Positions 46,358 to 59,536 of a stretch of 64,000 nt of DNA are shown here, piece after piece. Each line of letters starts with the position of its first letter. Position 1 is the first letter of the stretch. The position numbers and the translations under genes were made by a program. The notes below the pieces were generated by a model that saw only the letters and a program-made list of their open reading frames with translations, ran no database searches and had not been told where the DNA came from. This DNA comes from Channa striata (lineage: Eukaryota; Chordata; Actinopteri; Anabantiformes; Channidae), in the NCBI GenBank assembly GCA_033026295.1, contig CM065173.1, forward strand, positions 9,920,517 through 9,984,516, written 5' to 3'.

Positions 46358-49300
46358 TCAAAGGAAAACAGCTGTCACAGAATCTGCAATACCTGGGAAA
46401 CAGAAACAAAGGTGCATTAATAACACGCAGGCACTACATCTGACAGGACATGTAAACAGAAAATGACAAGAGGAAAAAAAATGATACGTACCACAAACAT
46501 TGTTACCGATTCTTATATAAACATATCCCCCATCCCCCCACGAGGTTCCCCAGGAGTTCTGCACAATCCAGTATGGAATGTCCCCTAAAACAGACAACAT
46601 CCATTTCAAGATTAAATTATTCACGGGATAAAGAAGCATTCACGGTGCGCTTGCGTGTGTGTGCTGCAGCTGCAACCTCTTTCAACTGTTATATAATGAC
46701 TCATATCCTTGTGTAATACCCACAAAACATAAGTGCGTGTGAAATAAATGATGAGAAATATAAAATACTGCCGACGCTGTCATACAGGATGTCGTAACAT
46801 GAAAATAAATGACAACACACTAATATTTAGCCATAATATAATTTAAAGTATAATTTAACCTTTTTCAAACTTTTAACACAAGACTTGATTGCGCTTAACT
46901 ACCTCTGAGGTGTAGGATGACAAACCCTGTGACAGGAAACTCCGAAGCTTCAGTTCCAAAAAAGCTGATCAGTCAGTTCAATCAACACAGTATCAACCAA
47001 GTAAGTTCACTTCAAGCACGGTAGCGATAGAAAGTATAATTCATGTTTAAATATATATGTAGCCATTTGACAGACACTTTTACCTAAAGCAACTTGGTGC
47101 AAGTTAAGCAAAACTCTAAATCTAGGAGAAAATATCAAAGCAAAGTGCTATGAGAAGTGTTTCCTTTTCATGTGATGCAAGTGAAAGAAAGAACAGATTT
47201 TTATTTTTCTCTGACCTCCCAATAAGAAATAATGAACAGGAACCACTAATTTAATGAAATCGTGCCGAAAATTTTACCGCGTGATATTAGTGGGAATGGA
47301 AAAGAAAATACTAAATTTATTAACACTATCACATTTTATTCACTGTGATCCATTCATATATTATGATTTTGTTGTCTTGGATTTCTTGTATTGGTGATAA
47401 ACGGCTTAAGTTAAATGTGTAATTATTCAGCTATAATCTGACAGAGACTGTATTCAGCAGACAATGAAATAGGCTTGAAACACACACGTGTATTTGCCTA
47501 TACAGACATATAAGCACTGATCACAAAAACAATAACAGTAAAGCACACAGAGCACGTCACTACGATGACTGGGGTAACCCCTGTAAATCAGTAAGTCGAA
47601 TCATCAGCCAACCGTTCCGCAAATAGAGCATTTATTCATTAATTAATTAACAATTACAGCATAAATCAATTAGCCACTAACAAAAATTAACAATCCCTAA
47701 AATATTAAACATTAAATATTGAGGAATCCATCTATCACCTGCACTGCTTATCCTGTTAAGAGACACATTGCGGGGGTGGTGGATAGCAGCTGTCACTGGG
47801 CACCTGGAATGGTACACCCTGGACAGGTCACAGTCTATGTCAAGGCTGACACACACACAGACACGGACTAGTGCAATAGTTGTGTTGAACAGCCACATCT
47901 GAGCTGTCTGACAAAACCATAGGTCGGGGACAGCAAGTGGTTACGTATGTTTTTGAGATGAGAACTGAAAACTCAAAACTCGGCCTGTGTTTTCACTAAA
48001 GCTGCTTCCTGAAATAGAACTAAATACCTTTATACTTAGAACTCTTGTGCGTGACATCAACTGTACACAAAACTCCTGTTTACCATCCTGGCTACTGTCT
48101 GATCAATGGGAACCAAAGGGCACCAACAGGACAAAATGTGAAAATGCAAAAGATGTGGACGTACGCACAGTTTATCTGGCAAAAACATTAGCAGTCATAA
48201 TTAAGATTCCTATCATGACTTTGTTTCATAAAACAAAAACAAAAAAAACGATTTTTTTTAACATAATCATAAATTGAACTACTTGTTAAATTATTTTTTG
48301 TTCTCTCTACAATCTTTTGTTTCAGAACTTAATTAGGTGGGATGAGACACTCAGGTGGTAGAGAGGTGGGAAATGCTCAGCTGCAGCAGCAATTTGTGAT
48401 TAAGTCTGATTAAGATTGGCATATTTTTACCTACGAATCTCGCCTAGCGCAGCTTTAAATTGCTTCCACAGCCCCCAGGGTTGGGAAACTTTCTTGACCT
48501 AATAAGGCAGTTCCTAGCTCAAAAAATATAACTTTTTTTTTTCATTTTTAAATTATTATTCCTCCTCATGTCAGTGTACTTGAAGCATGTACCTGTAGTG
48601 TCATATCCTACAACCAGGACTGCATGGTTAGACTTCTGGCTGGAGCAGTGGCGCTGGATGATTCCTCCCAGGTAATCTTGCCAACTGACAGCATCCACGA
48701 CAGCAGTTAAAGGACCGCACTCCACCAGCTGGCTCATCATCGCCTCCTCTTGACCACTGAAAAACAAAAATATTCGCTTAGGGTAGCATACGCTTGCACT
48801 GCTATTTTAGGCAGTATCACGTAAACTATACTGTAAAGTCAGGGCCTTAGGAAAATTCATCAAGATATTTAAGTTATTACGGTGCCTATATTCAACATTT
48901 CACAGTTCCCTCTCATTCATCCCATGTGTCTGATTAGCTCCATGATTTCATTCATAAAATGGACATTTTCCTCATTCTCTTTGTTGTGCCCTCTGCTAAC
49001 CCATCCTGTCCTTCCACCAGATGATTCCCGGTGGGCAAAGCTCTGATGCCCCTCTCTGCCAGGCTCATGATGTATGGGCCATGAATGGGTCATCAAGCCA
49101 AGGTCTGTGCCAAGAATATATTGAATTAAGACGTTGGATTCCCTTTCAGCCAGGGTCTCAGCCCACCCCTCTCAGCCCGGACATAAACTCTTTCAGCCCC
49201 TCCACTCTGGCAAGAGGCTCCGGTCCAATAAGACCAGGACCTCACGCCACAAGTACAGTTTCTTCTCAACTGCATAACAGTGGCCAACACCCCCCCCCCC

Positions 49301-52300
49301 TCCAGATAAGCCCCCCAACTTACCATCACTTTAACATTGCAAGTTACACTACGTCACACTGTCAACTTACTTAACTTTTTTTTGTATTAAACTTTTTCTG
49401 TACAAATTCCATGTTTTGTCACACCTTTGCAACTTAACTTTTTTCTGTAGATTTTGTTTTTGTACCTGACACAAAGAAAAATTCCTAGTATTTTAATGTG
49501 TTCGTAAATGTGCCTGGCAATTAACAGATTTGTGATTCTGATTCTAATTTACAGTGAGGTTGGATCTTTTTGTTATGTAATGTTATCTGTTGTTCTCTGT
49601 GACCTTTCTGAAGACAAGAGCATGTCAAAATTTACATTTTAATACAGTTTTGACCAAAAAATTTACTTTATTATATTTATTTATTTTAAAATCACATTTA
49701 GACTATTTAAAATTTAGTTATAAAAATGTTGTATCAGATTTTTAAATTCATGCCTCTAAAAATTCTCAACTCCGTTATGTCTAATAGCAGTAAAACAACA
49801 CTGTGGTAATAAAAAAAGAACAGGTACTACATATGCAATATGACTGAGTGTGTTTCATAATTCTCTTTAATAATAAATAAAGATTCATTTGAACTCAAAA
49901 AACCCTTTGGGTCAAAATAATTTGCCTCAAGTCAAAAAATGCTGTTTTCTGAGCAAACTTATCTTGCGTTGACACAGCAAACACTCTGTACAGAGCAACC
50001 CCCCAACCCCGTCCTTGGTAGTTGAAAACCACATTAAAATTCCTTCTGATTGAAATAGTGTTCATTTTTGGTCTTCACTGCACACACAAAGCTGGCAAAG
50101 AGGCATCTTTTACCCATAGTTGTGTGCAGTAAAGTCCTTCACAGCAACACCACCATGTGACTGGGAGAAAAAATGGCAGATTCCTGTCTTGGCCTTGTAC
50201 GGATACTCTGACTGAGGCACCAATTTCATCCTGGTCTAAAAAGAAAACAGTTTGTCAGTGAGTGTGTTAGAGGAATACAAAATATCCATCCATCCATCGT
50301 GTTAATGAAAGATGCTGGTACAACAGATCTCTAATCATAATGTCTATTTCACTTGCACTGCCAAGTCTCTAACATGAAACAATATTCCTAAAACGCCAAA
50401 ATGTAAAACACCATGAATATATCTTCAGGAGTGGTGTTTTCCATACACAGGCACATAAAATGGCGACAAAATTTGTTTTGTGTGTCAAAACTGTTCAAAA
50501 TATGCATATGCAGTTCTTGGAGGTAAGGTATATTTTACCTTTGTACTGCCTGTTAAATAACACATTAACTTCAACATATGTATGGCGTAAAATCATCAAC
50601 ATATACCTGTTTTAACCAGTTCAGAGCCCAGATGGGGGAGCCCCCGTCGCAGCCGTAGTTTTTAAAGGAACAGTCCACCACCTGCTGCACACTGAGTTGC
50701 TCCAGTTTAGAGGTTTCTATAGCATGAACGGACTGCACAGCACCAACCACACTGAATGCCCAACAGCTCCCACACTGCAAAGGTAAAGTTATGATAATGA
50801 GAGTTATCCAAAAACGAAGAAAGACTAAAATAATAACCACCAACAGTGCCCCAAGGGGAAATTACTCTCCTACTCATGCCCAAACTATGCAGGACAACAA
50901 AAAGTTTTCCACTGAATACTGTTCTTTGCCAATGCATATATTCAGCCCATATCATTTTTTACATATAGAAACAGCATTAAAATACTGTTTAAATGGGCTT
51001 TGGATAGTGGGTGAAGCAACATTACAGATTTGTTTTCAAATGCTTCTGATTTAGGTTTTGATGCCACTGTGATTTAAAACCTGCTTTTTCGTTAAGGCTA
51101 TGTGATCAGGGATCTAGAGTACATGTTGACATACGTGTTCATTATGTGGTCAAGCTGACTGAACTGTGACTAATTGTTTTCTGCTGCCATCTACTGACAA
51201 AAACACCTCAGGTATACTGAGCCTGGAGGAAAATCATGATTTACGCTTCAGTTAAGGCACTTAAATTTTAAGGCAGAGGACTATTTGAGATGGTTGGAAG
51301 CCAAAAGTTGGTCTTTTGCCTCTGATCTGAGAGATATGATTTATTTTCCCAAATCAGTGTTTTGTTTTCTTTGTTCAGAAAGAAAAAAAAGACTTCATTA
51401 TGTAAAAGAATGCATTTTCCCTCCTACATGTGCAAAAGCAATATTCTCCAATTCTGCACAGCACCAGACTACACTGACTTTATTTATTCAGCATAAGTTC
51501 CCATACAAGTGATGAAAACCTGAGCTGTCTGTGTAAAAATTCAATAATTTCTTGCTCAATATGGTTCCATGGCCTAAAATCAATAGTGAAACTAAAATTG
51601 GTCATTATTGTTTGGACCAGAGATAAGTATGTGCTGAGGATACAAAATATAAGAACCATGTGCTGCATGTGCTGTCTCCTTAAAAGGGACAAAAAGCACT
51701 TAAGTTATCAAAGTTGAATCAAGAAGGGGGGGTATTAGATCAAGCGGAATTTATGAGCTGTGAGACACTTGATATGTTGTGCATGGTACTGCTCACTCAA
51801 CCTCAGCACATACACAGCCAGATAAAGAGAAATGTGCACAGGAAGACTGCAGCAGAGCAGACTGCTAGGGGAGTGTGCTCCAGTGTACACACTACCTGCA
51901 GTGCAAACCTGAATTCAATAGAGGAAAATGTAAGTTATTGTACCAGCTGCTATCAAGGAAATACCAAACCTTATACCTGTTGTAGCAAGAACTGAAGAAG
52001 CAAAGACCAGTCTCAGACCAACATGACAATTTGGACTTAAGAATTTCTAGGTTGTGTGTACAGAAGCCCACCTGTGTGTTTCAAACCAACGCGTGTCTCT
52101 GTTCCTAAAGAATAACACAGTGTAGCTATCATGTAGTTCTTACTGCCTCTTGGTTTTGGACCGGTGCCACGACTGCTTTGTCTCTCCAGTCATATTTGAC
52201 TGGGAGCCCCTCAGTCTTGTGTCCAGTGAAGGGGGGAGCTCTGGCAGCAATTGCTCGCAGGTAGAGATCTGTTTATAATTTATACAGTCAGAGTCATACA

Positions 52301-53630
52301 TGGATATAAACACCAAAGTCAACAATGACAGTGTTGAATCAGCCTAGCCACCCAGAAAATTAGATGTTCATGAATATATGAAACAATTTACTGGACACAT
52401 AGGAATTAATATAATAAGAAGACATTTAGATCCACAGCTTCCATAAACAAAGCTCAAACGGTTAATCCAATTCTGACATTCTTATTTTACAATGTGCATC
52501 AACGTGTCATCCTACCTTTAAATTCCTTCGGTGACAGGTCAGAGAACTGGTTGATCCCGTACTCTGCTGACTGTGGGGCTACAGAGTTCAGGTATGTATG
52601 TCGGCTTATAGCATCCTGCAGAACATAAATGACACATTGTGTGGTCACAGCGACACAGGCAACTCCAGTGATCAAAAAGATTCAAAGAAATTAAAATAAC
52701 TAGCAGAATTTGAAGAACAAAATCGAGCACTACTGATTGTACACACACAATGTGTCTGTTTGGACACACTGAATAGTAAATTTGTTTTTTATCCAAGTAA
52801 GCTACAAAGTCATATGAAGATCTAATAAGGCTGAATTGTGTCTCAGTGGTGAACTAAGAGTGTTTTGCAGTTGGAGGGGTTGCTCATATCCAAAGGGTCA
52901 CAAGGAATTTTTGGGTCCTTCTGAGATTATTTATGGTTGGAATCAGAACAAAAAAAATGTTCTGATTCACAAATGTGTATTCTTCTTTAGGAACTTTGTC
53001 AAATTATTGTCTTTTTGTTTAACACGAGAAGGTTTTATATTTCTGAGTCTGCGTTAATTGGATATTTTAACAGGATAACTGTCCTTTCACTGGAACAAGA
53101 CGTGGACACAAACCAAAAAGTTCTGCCACCACTTATATATGAGGAAATTGTGTCTTATAAGCTTATCATGTTATATTAATAAGGTAATACATAATTATGA
53201 AAGGTTTAGAGGTTTATGTTATCTCGTTCATGTACTTGCTTGAATAACACTGACTGACATGAACTGTATAATAATCAATATCTGATTTATAATGTGCACT
53301 GCAAGACACTTTCTACCAAAATAAAATGCATGCCCTTGGTCTCCGTGAGTGGGCGTGGCCTGTGGCAGGAAGATAAAAAGGAGTTCGGTTGTTTGTGCAC
53401 GTGTCTCTGTCCCTCCGCGAGTCTCTCACCTGAAAATACTGATGACGACGCTGAAATTCCCCGCTGCTGACGTCATACGTGCGCTGAAATTGCGCCCTGA
53501 ACGCGTCGAACTCCAACGCGGAGCAGTTCACCTTAATCCGAGGCTCCGCCAGGCTCACGCCGTGAGCGCGCAGCGGAGCGGCGAGTGAGCAGAGGACCGT
53601 GACGCCGAGAAACACCGGACGGCCGAACAT
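46358..53630 (-). CDS. ctso: Cathepsin O, complete, 8 exons
   Basis: Papain-family (C1A) lysosomal cysteine protease. Exons in transcript order: 53630-53430, 52615-52516, 52268-52144, 50774-50607, 50235-50114, 48756-48593, 46584-46492, 46392-46358. They sum to 1,008 nt, 335 residues (human 321). Residues 1-22 form a hydrophobic signal peptide. The short inhibitor-like propeptide includes YGINQFSDLSPKEF. The mature enzyme starts near LPVKYDWRDK. Catalytic residues are visible: oxyanion Gln in VQNQ, Cys146 in CGSCWAF, His283 in NHAVLVVGYD and Asn303 in IVQNSWG. Cathepsin O hallmarks AVSWQDYLGGIIQ and a very short C-terminus (GIADSVTAVFL) are present. It is tail-to-tail with tdo2, as in human, and head-to-head with asb5. 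The introns contain a LINE fragment and a common fish repeat. Confidence 0.96.
47722..47875 (+). repeat. Common teleost dispersed repeat fragment
   Basis: In a ctso intron. Contains CACTGCTTATCCTGTTAAG, AGCTGTCACTGGGC, GGTACACCCTGGACAGGTC and ACAGTCTAT in the order seen in a very abundant fish repeat that usually follows CATC runs. It is diverged and lacks the CATC run. Confidence 0.65.
49195..49550 (+). mobile_element. 5'-truncated non-LTR retrotransposon tail (L2/Rex-like)
   Basis: Lies in the ctso intron between exons 5 and 6, antisense to the gene. The stretch CACTCTGGCAAGAGGCTCCG, then CCACAAGTACAGTTTCTTC, a C10 run, and the ending AATTCCTAGTA ... GCCTGGCAATTAA ... GATTCTGATTCTAA is the 3' end of a LINE type I recognise in many fish genomes. 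Related text starts by about 49140. A 117-codon open frame from 49021 belongs to this and neighbouring sequence and is not a host gene. Family naming is from memory. Confidence 0.65.
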
Positions 53631-53720
53631 GACGCGCGTTCCCGCGGGTAAACCGGGAAGTCAAAGTGTTTGGATGTTCGCGGAAAAGGTGCGGAACAAT
53701 GAGCCGCGCATGCGCAGTGA
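53400..53720. promoter_or_regulatory. ctso: CpG-rich ctso promoter with NRF1-type palindrome
   Basis: A locally GC- and CpG-rich patch covers ctso exon 1 and about 90 bases upstream, in otherwise AT-rich DNA. GCGCATGCGC at 53706-53715, about 80 bases upstream of the start codon, is the consensus NRF1 palindrome and is typical of housekeeping promoters. No TATA box is seen. Confidence 0.6.
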
Positions 53721-54575
53721 TCGGGAGGCGTTTTCTTAATCCGGAAATTTTTAAATTCACGATTTATTAGATGTGACTAGCTGCTGTGAAACAACTAAGG
53801 AACTTATCACAACAACAAGCTCAGCCAGATGACAAATAATCATTAAAAATAAAAAAAACTTCAAAAGGAAAATGAAATAGATGCATTTACAACAAAGAAT
53901 TAAACAAATTCAAATTTTGAGGCACTGGACTGAAATAGCATCCTCCGGTTTTTACACTTCACCTAAATGCAGCAGGATGCCAGAGTTTGTTGTAATAACA
54001 AATGTTAACCACAAAATGTTTTAAAAAGATATGTTTAACATTGTAATTAAATTTGTAGACGTGTAAAAACGTAGAATCCGGTGCCGGTGTTTCCATTAAT
54101 AAAATCTATTAAAAAAGGGTAAATAAAATATAATGATAATAATAATAATACAATTTTAAAAATAGTTCGTTATTATTATTTTTAAATATTTTCAATCAAA
54201 ATTTTACCATTACATTCTATAATAGCATAAAATGATTGCAAACTTTTTTTATTTTTATTTCATTCATCTACATTGCAAAGCTATGATTCATGTGTGTGAC
54301 ATTTGTTACTGTGATGGCCACTATGTAAGAATTATATTTGTATAACTTGTGACCACACACACACCCACGCCCACACACATTGTACAATAACATTGCAGTA
54401 GTTGCTCTCAGGCACTGTGGCAGCTGCAGAGCATTTTTTCCAGCCCATACTTTGTCAGGGCCAGTCAAGCAGTCAGTACACTGGGGAAAAAAGGAGGCTA
54501 CTCTTGTGCTTTTTGGAGTGGCATCTGATCCTGCCTTCATCACAATCAAAGCTCTTCTGTAACGTGCCAGAGGAA
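53631..54575. other. Divergent ctso-asb5 intergenic region
   Basis: 945 bases between the two start codons. The ctso side is CpG-rich; the rest is AT-rich, with an ATA run near 54131-54150. A CAGCTG E-box at 54421-54426, about 150 bases before asb5, is the type bound by myogenic factors and would suit the muscle expression known for ASB5, but single E-boxes are common. Confidence 0.5.
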
Positions 54576-57500
54576 ATGTCAGACGCAGCACAGGAACTCA
54601 CCAACAAGCCCTTCGCGGCCCAGTTGTCCAATGTTTACCTCAGCATCTTGGCACTTTTCTGCTTTAAGCTCTTTGTTAAGATTTCTCTTAACTTGCTGAC
54701 ATACTTCTACATTGTCCGTGGGAACCGTAAAGAAGCTGCCAGGATATCAGCAGAGTTCTATGATTATGGTCAACAGCACAGTGAGTACTGAGAGAAAAAA
54801 CATAAAACCTCTAGAGTTGCTTTCTTCCTAAGGCCATTTCTTTGATCTGAGCAACTGGGTGACTATACATATATATATTAGTACAGTTAAGAAAAATATT
54901 GTTTAAATAACACCGTAATGTATCAGTGTTTACACCAAGAAACATGTTTGACCCCAGGTTCAGACAGGAAATATTGTTGACTACAAAGTTAAGGTAAGGA
55001 GCTTCAACTCACCCACCCAGCCGCACATACACAATTCACATGTTTATAAATGAGCACTAAATATTGCATTGCTAATCAGTGAGCATAATTGTGTTCACAT
55101 CCGTTCATACTATAGATAAGAATGATATCCTACTTTTCTTTTATTAGCTTAATAGCTTCTTATAAATCCTCAACTTTGCATTCAATATTAAACGAAGACG
55201 CTGTAGGCTGGCAGCTCTTTTTCTCTCATGTATTAATAGAACATAGTCATGATACCCCCCCTTCCCTTCCCTCCCCCAACCCCCATCCTGCCCTAGTTTC
55301 CATTCCCAGCTATGCAGTGCACCCTTCCACCGTCAGACAGCAACCAAAACAACACATTCTCAGGGACAGGCGGTTCGAAGGCACATTCTGGGGGAGGAGA
55401 GACACGACGACAACATAATCTGTAGCTATCATTCAGAGGGATGTTTAATTTAAAGTGGACCCACACCATGAAATACTAAACAGCCAAGCTTTGGGTATTA
55501 GTCACGGTTCTGTAGATATGGTCTTCCTTGTCCTCAGAAATCTGCGTGATGTCTCTCTGATGTCTTTTATATCGCTATTTCAAATTAATGTCTGTCAAGG
55601 TTGCATGAATAAAATAGCACAAATTTAATAGAAAACATTACATTGATTATTATCTATAATATATGAGTCAAATGGAGAAAGATGATAATGAGAATGTGTG
55701 GAATGCAGCGGGTGTCATTCTGGACATTGACTCAGGTGTGTTTTACTTGCCAAATCAAAGTGGCCACAGCCAATTTTTAAGTATAATTTAATTTGTTATG
55801 TAAATAGAGTGTGTATGCACAGAGTTTAACACATCTTGTCAAGCTCCGTTAGTTGCAACATAATATGCTGCATGTTGCATGGACTGTTGGAGGATGAAGG
55901 CTACAACAGAACCTGGAATAATAATATATCACTTTGATAAACATATCAAGAGGATGGAGAGTTGATTAATATTGATTGGAAAGTTAATTTATTGGTTAAT
56001 CAATAACGGGATTACTGTAATTCCATTATTGACTATCCATTACAGCTGCTTAATGAAATCCTAACCATAAATATTAACTTTCCGTCTTCATGGTATTATG
56101 TATTACCCTTTTACACCATATTTCACCCTTTATCTTCCAAGGGTAAATGCAATATTCAGTGTGTACACTGATGGGGAAAGTGGGAATTATGTCCACTTCA
56201 AATTAAATCTTCTACAGTAAAGTTTGCAAAAAAAAAGAAATGCTTTGAATAGTAGTGGACATATATTTGTATAATAACATAAAAGCTGTTTCCCCTGCGC
56301 TTGACATTTCATTTTTGGTTTCTAATATGTTCAGTCAGCATCAAGTAGTATTTCCAGCCAGTATTTGTCAGCAATTTTCCTTCCAGGATAGATGAAACAT
56401 TTAAGGGTATCAAGAAAATAAAAATAAAAGCAAAAACTTAATTCTTATTCTTGTCACAGGGTCCTGGGCAGATCGCTCACCCCTCCATGATGCTGCCAGT
56501 CAGGGTCGCCTCCTGGCCCTGAAGACCCTTATTTTGCAGGTGAAGAGAACACAATCCCCTAGGAGAGTAATGTGCATCCCCCCATCTGTAAACATGGGGT
56601 CTGCTGTAACTGTCCCTTGTGCACATTAAATGTGGTTCAGTTCCTTTGTAGGTTCCTGGTCAGATAATGAGACAGAGGTTTGGAGGAAAGTTTTTTAAGG
56701 GGGCACCTCCTAATTGGGATGATTTATTAAATTCTGTGTTTGCACCTTTCCACACAAATTTCTGACATTATTACAGCTGTTCTGATTACTTAGATTAACA
56801 ATATGATAAAGTATTTAACATATAAATATATATATATGTATTTTGTAAATCGATTTGTACCTGAATGTTGTAAATGGCCAGATATATCAGCTATAACTTA
56901 ACATGTAAACACTCAACATCTGGCCATAAATAATGAATATTGTGTTGTAGGTAAATGTTAGTTGACAAGCTGTCTGCATGTTTATTGTGCCATAACTTAC
57001 AGTACATTATTACATATATTTGATGGCACTTAACACCAAAAAATACAACCTTTTCTGAACAGCACTATGCTCAGGTGCTGACACACTGTGTAGAGGACAG
57101 ACAACAAGCTGTTTCAGATAGAATGCCTAGCTCAGACAAGCCTATGACAAAACAGTGATATCATTAGGGTATTTTACATGGTGATTTATTAGCTCTTTAC
57201 CAGACCTCTATTTGGATAAGCACTCTAATTAGCAAGCCTATTAATCTCAATTGTTGAAATGTGACTGTGCAGTGTAGTTTGGCAGTCACTGACAACCATA
57301 ACTAAAAAGGATGGGTCTGTTTTATAAAGAGAGAGATAAGCTTCATTCACGTTCTTGCAATTCCTCGTATGACCAATAGAGGTTGACAAAGGTCATTTAT
57401 TGGTTAATACCACGTAAAACATTTGGTATTTGTGCTGATTTTGTTTCCAGGGTCACAATGTGAATGTTCTGACTATAGACCATGTGACACCCCTTCATGA

Positions 57501-59490
57501 GGCCTGTCTTGGAGATCATGTTGCTTGTGCCAGAGCTCTCATTGATGCAGGAGCAAATGTAAGTCACACATTGGCCTTACGACTCTTTAATGTTCCTAAG
57601 CTCTACAGGTCAAATGTAATTTCCACGGCTGGGAAAATCTGGGTAGGTATAATAAATGAGCAATGCACTGCCCTCGATCTATAGTCACTGTAGAGCTATT
57701 AAGTTGTTGTTCCCTTTTAACGGGTCCCCCCAGGCTGTTGCTATTACTCAACTTGCGCATTTAAACAAAGCCTAAAAATAACAATGAAAAGAAAATGTGT
57801 TTACAGGTCAATGCTTCTACAGTTGATGGAGTCACCCCTCTGTTCAACGCTTGTACAGTGGGCAGTGTGGCATGCACGGAAATTCTTTTGGAAAATGGAG
57901 CAAAACCCCAGAGTCTTGTATACCATCCGTCACCAATCCATGAAGCTACCAGCAAAGGTAAAGTGGTAGTTCACACGTAGGTGCATGATTAAGTCCATTT
58001 ACTTAACAAATGTTTTTGAATTTTGTGTTGATATTTACTATTTTGACAAGATAAATGCCACATATCAGCATGCATTTATTAAGTAATACTTCATTTTAAC
58101 TTTATTAATGGCAATGTACACTTTGTCTTTTAGTTTCTATTTGTGTCTCTTGCTGTGTATGCAGCTTTCTAACAATCCTGCACCACAAAAAACAGCTTGG
58201 AATATAAATCCTAGAATGACCCATGTAGACAGCTTGGAGAATTATCTCACATTGTCACTTACTGATTACTGCTTCATGCTCCATTACCTCCAGGTCATTA
58301 TGGTTGTGTTGAGGCTCTGGTGACTTGGGGGGCAGATGTGGACATGGACATTCCTCACCTGGGTACAGCGCTCTATACAGCCTGTGTCTGCCAAGAACTG
58401 GAGTGTGCCAGGAAACTCCTGAGGGAAGGTGAGCTCGCAGCAGTGTGGATCTTTACATCTCCATACAGACATCCTGCTCACATCCTGCATGAACACATTC
58501 ACAGATACACAGTTACTGGACCGTCCGCAGACTTCAAAATAAAAGAAAAGTGACATAAAGTTCTTAACCAAAACATTTGTTTGACCATATCCTTGTGTGC
58601 TTTATGAACGACCTGCACTGAAACTGCCCACTCTATTGCAAACAACACATTGCAATTTGAGTTTGGGTATTGAGAGGCACAGCAAATCACATGTAGCCCA
58701 CAGCTGACTGCTCACATTTTCAGGCCATTAGTATGCCCATATTGCTTTCTACCTTTGATTGAAAGTAACAAGTTCACATCAATTTTCTCAGGGCTGTAGA
58801 AAATCATTTCTGCGAAGCATATGAAAATTGGTAGGTAGACAAGGGCAGGAGAGGGAAAGCATAGAAATATAAATATTATATCCACAGTCTAACTCTATTG
58901 CAATAAACAACACATTTTTAAAGTGAAGCTATCTAGTGTTGAATGTTTTCTGACTGGACTGTGTCCAGAATGGATAATCACGTTGTATTCCATACAGGTG
59001 CAAATGTTCAGAAAGGTAAATCCCTGGATTCACCCCTACATGCAGCTGCAGAGAAAGACTGCACGGCAGTGGTGAAACTGCTGCTGGACTTTGGGGCAGA
59101 TATAAACGCCAGGAACACAGAGTTCCAGAGGCCAGTAGATGTGGCTCCAGCCAGCAGTTTAACAGAAGGCTTTCTACTGCTCTATGAAGGTGCCAGTTTA
59201 CTTGGTTTTGTACACAATCTTTGACCTTTGCTTGCACTCCTGTTATTGCTTTGCTTCAGTTAAAACATCTACAATCTGTCTGAGCTCACAGGTTTATGGA
59301 AAGATTTTACACAATTTTTCTACAACCATGTTAAATAATTTTTGATTCTCACTTTGTAACAGCTACACCACGACTACTGAGCCAACTGTGTCGTCAGTGC
59401 ATCAGGAACTGCGTGGGCCGAGATAGACTCCATCTTCTTTCCCATCTCCCTCTTCCCAATAGGCTCAGGAACTATCTACGGTACCAGTGA
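54576..59490 (+). CDS. asb5: Ankyrin repeat and SOCS box protein 5, complete, 7 exons
   Basis: Substrate receptor of a Cullin-5/Elongin-BC ubiquitin ligase; mammalian ASB5 is mainly muscle-expressed. Exons: 54576-54780, 56460-56539, 57451-57558, 57807-57957, 58294-58428, 58998-59189, 59363-59490. They sum to 999 nt, 332 residues (human 329). Residues about 18-48 are strongly hydrophobic (YLSILALFCFKLFVKISLNL). Six ankyrin repeats follow: SPLHDAASQG, TPLHEACLGDHVACARAL, TPLFNACTVG, SPIHEATSKGHYGCVEAL, TALYTACVCQELECARKL, SPLHAAAEKDCTAVVKLL. The SOCS box is residues 291-332, all in the last exon, with a BC-box (LLSQLCRQCIR) and Cul5-type LPLP. The start is the only Met before the conserved NKPFAAQLSNVY. 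An AATAAA lies 41 bases after the stop. Same-strand pairing with spata4 matches mammals. A paralogue suffix (a/b) is not assigned. Confidence 0.96.
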
Positions 59491-59530
59491 TGGCAGGCAG
59501 AGCCAGAGTCTGCCTGATGAGACTTTGAGA

Positions 59531-59536
59531 AATAAA
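59531..59536 (+). terminator. asb5: asb5 polyadenylation signal
   Basis: AATAAA 41 bases after the asb5 stop codon, giving a very short 3'UTR of about 60 nt. Confidence 0.65.

Noticed and set aside
49021..49374. 117-codon + strand frame in a ctso intron
   Set aside because: Most of it overlaps a LINE 3' tail; not a host gene.
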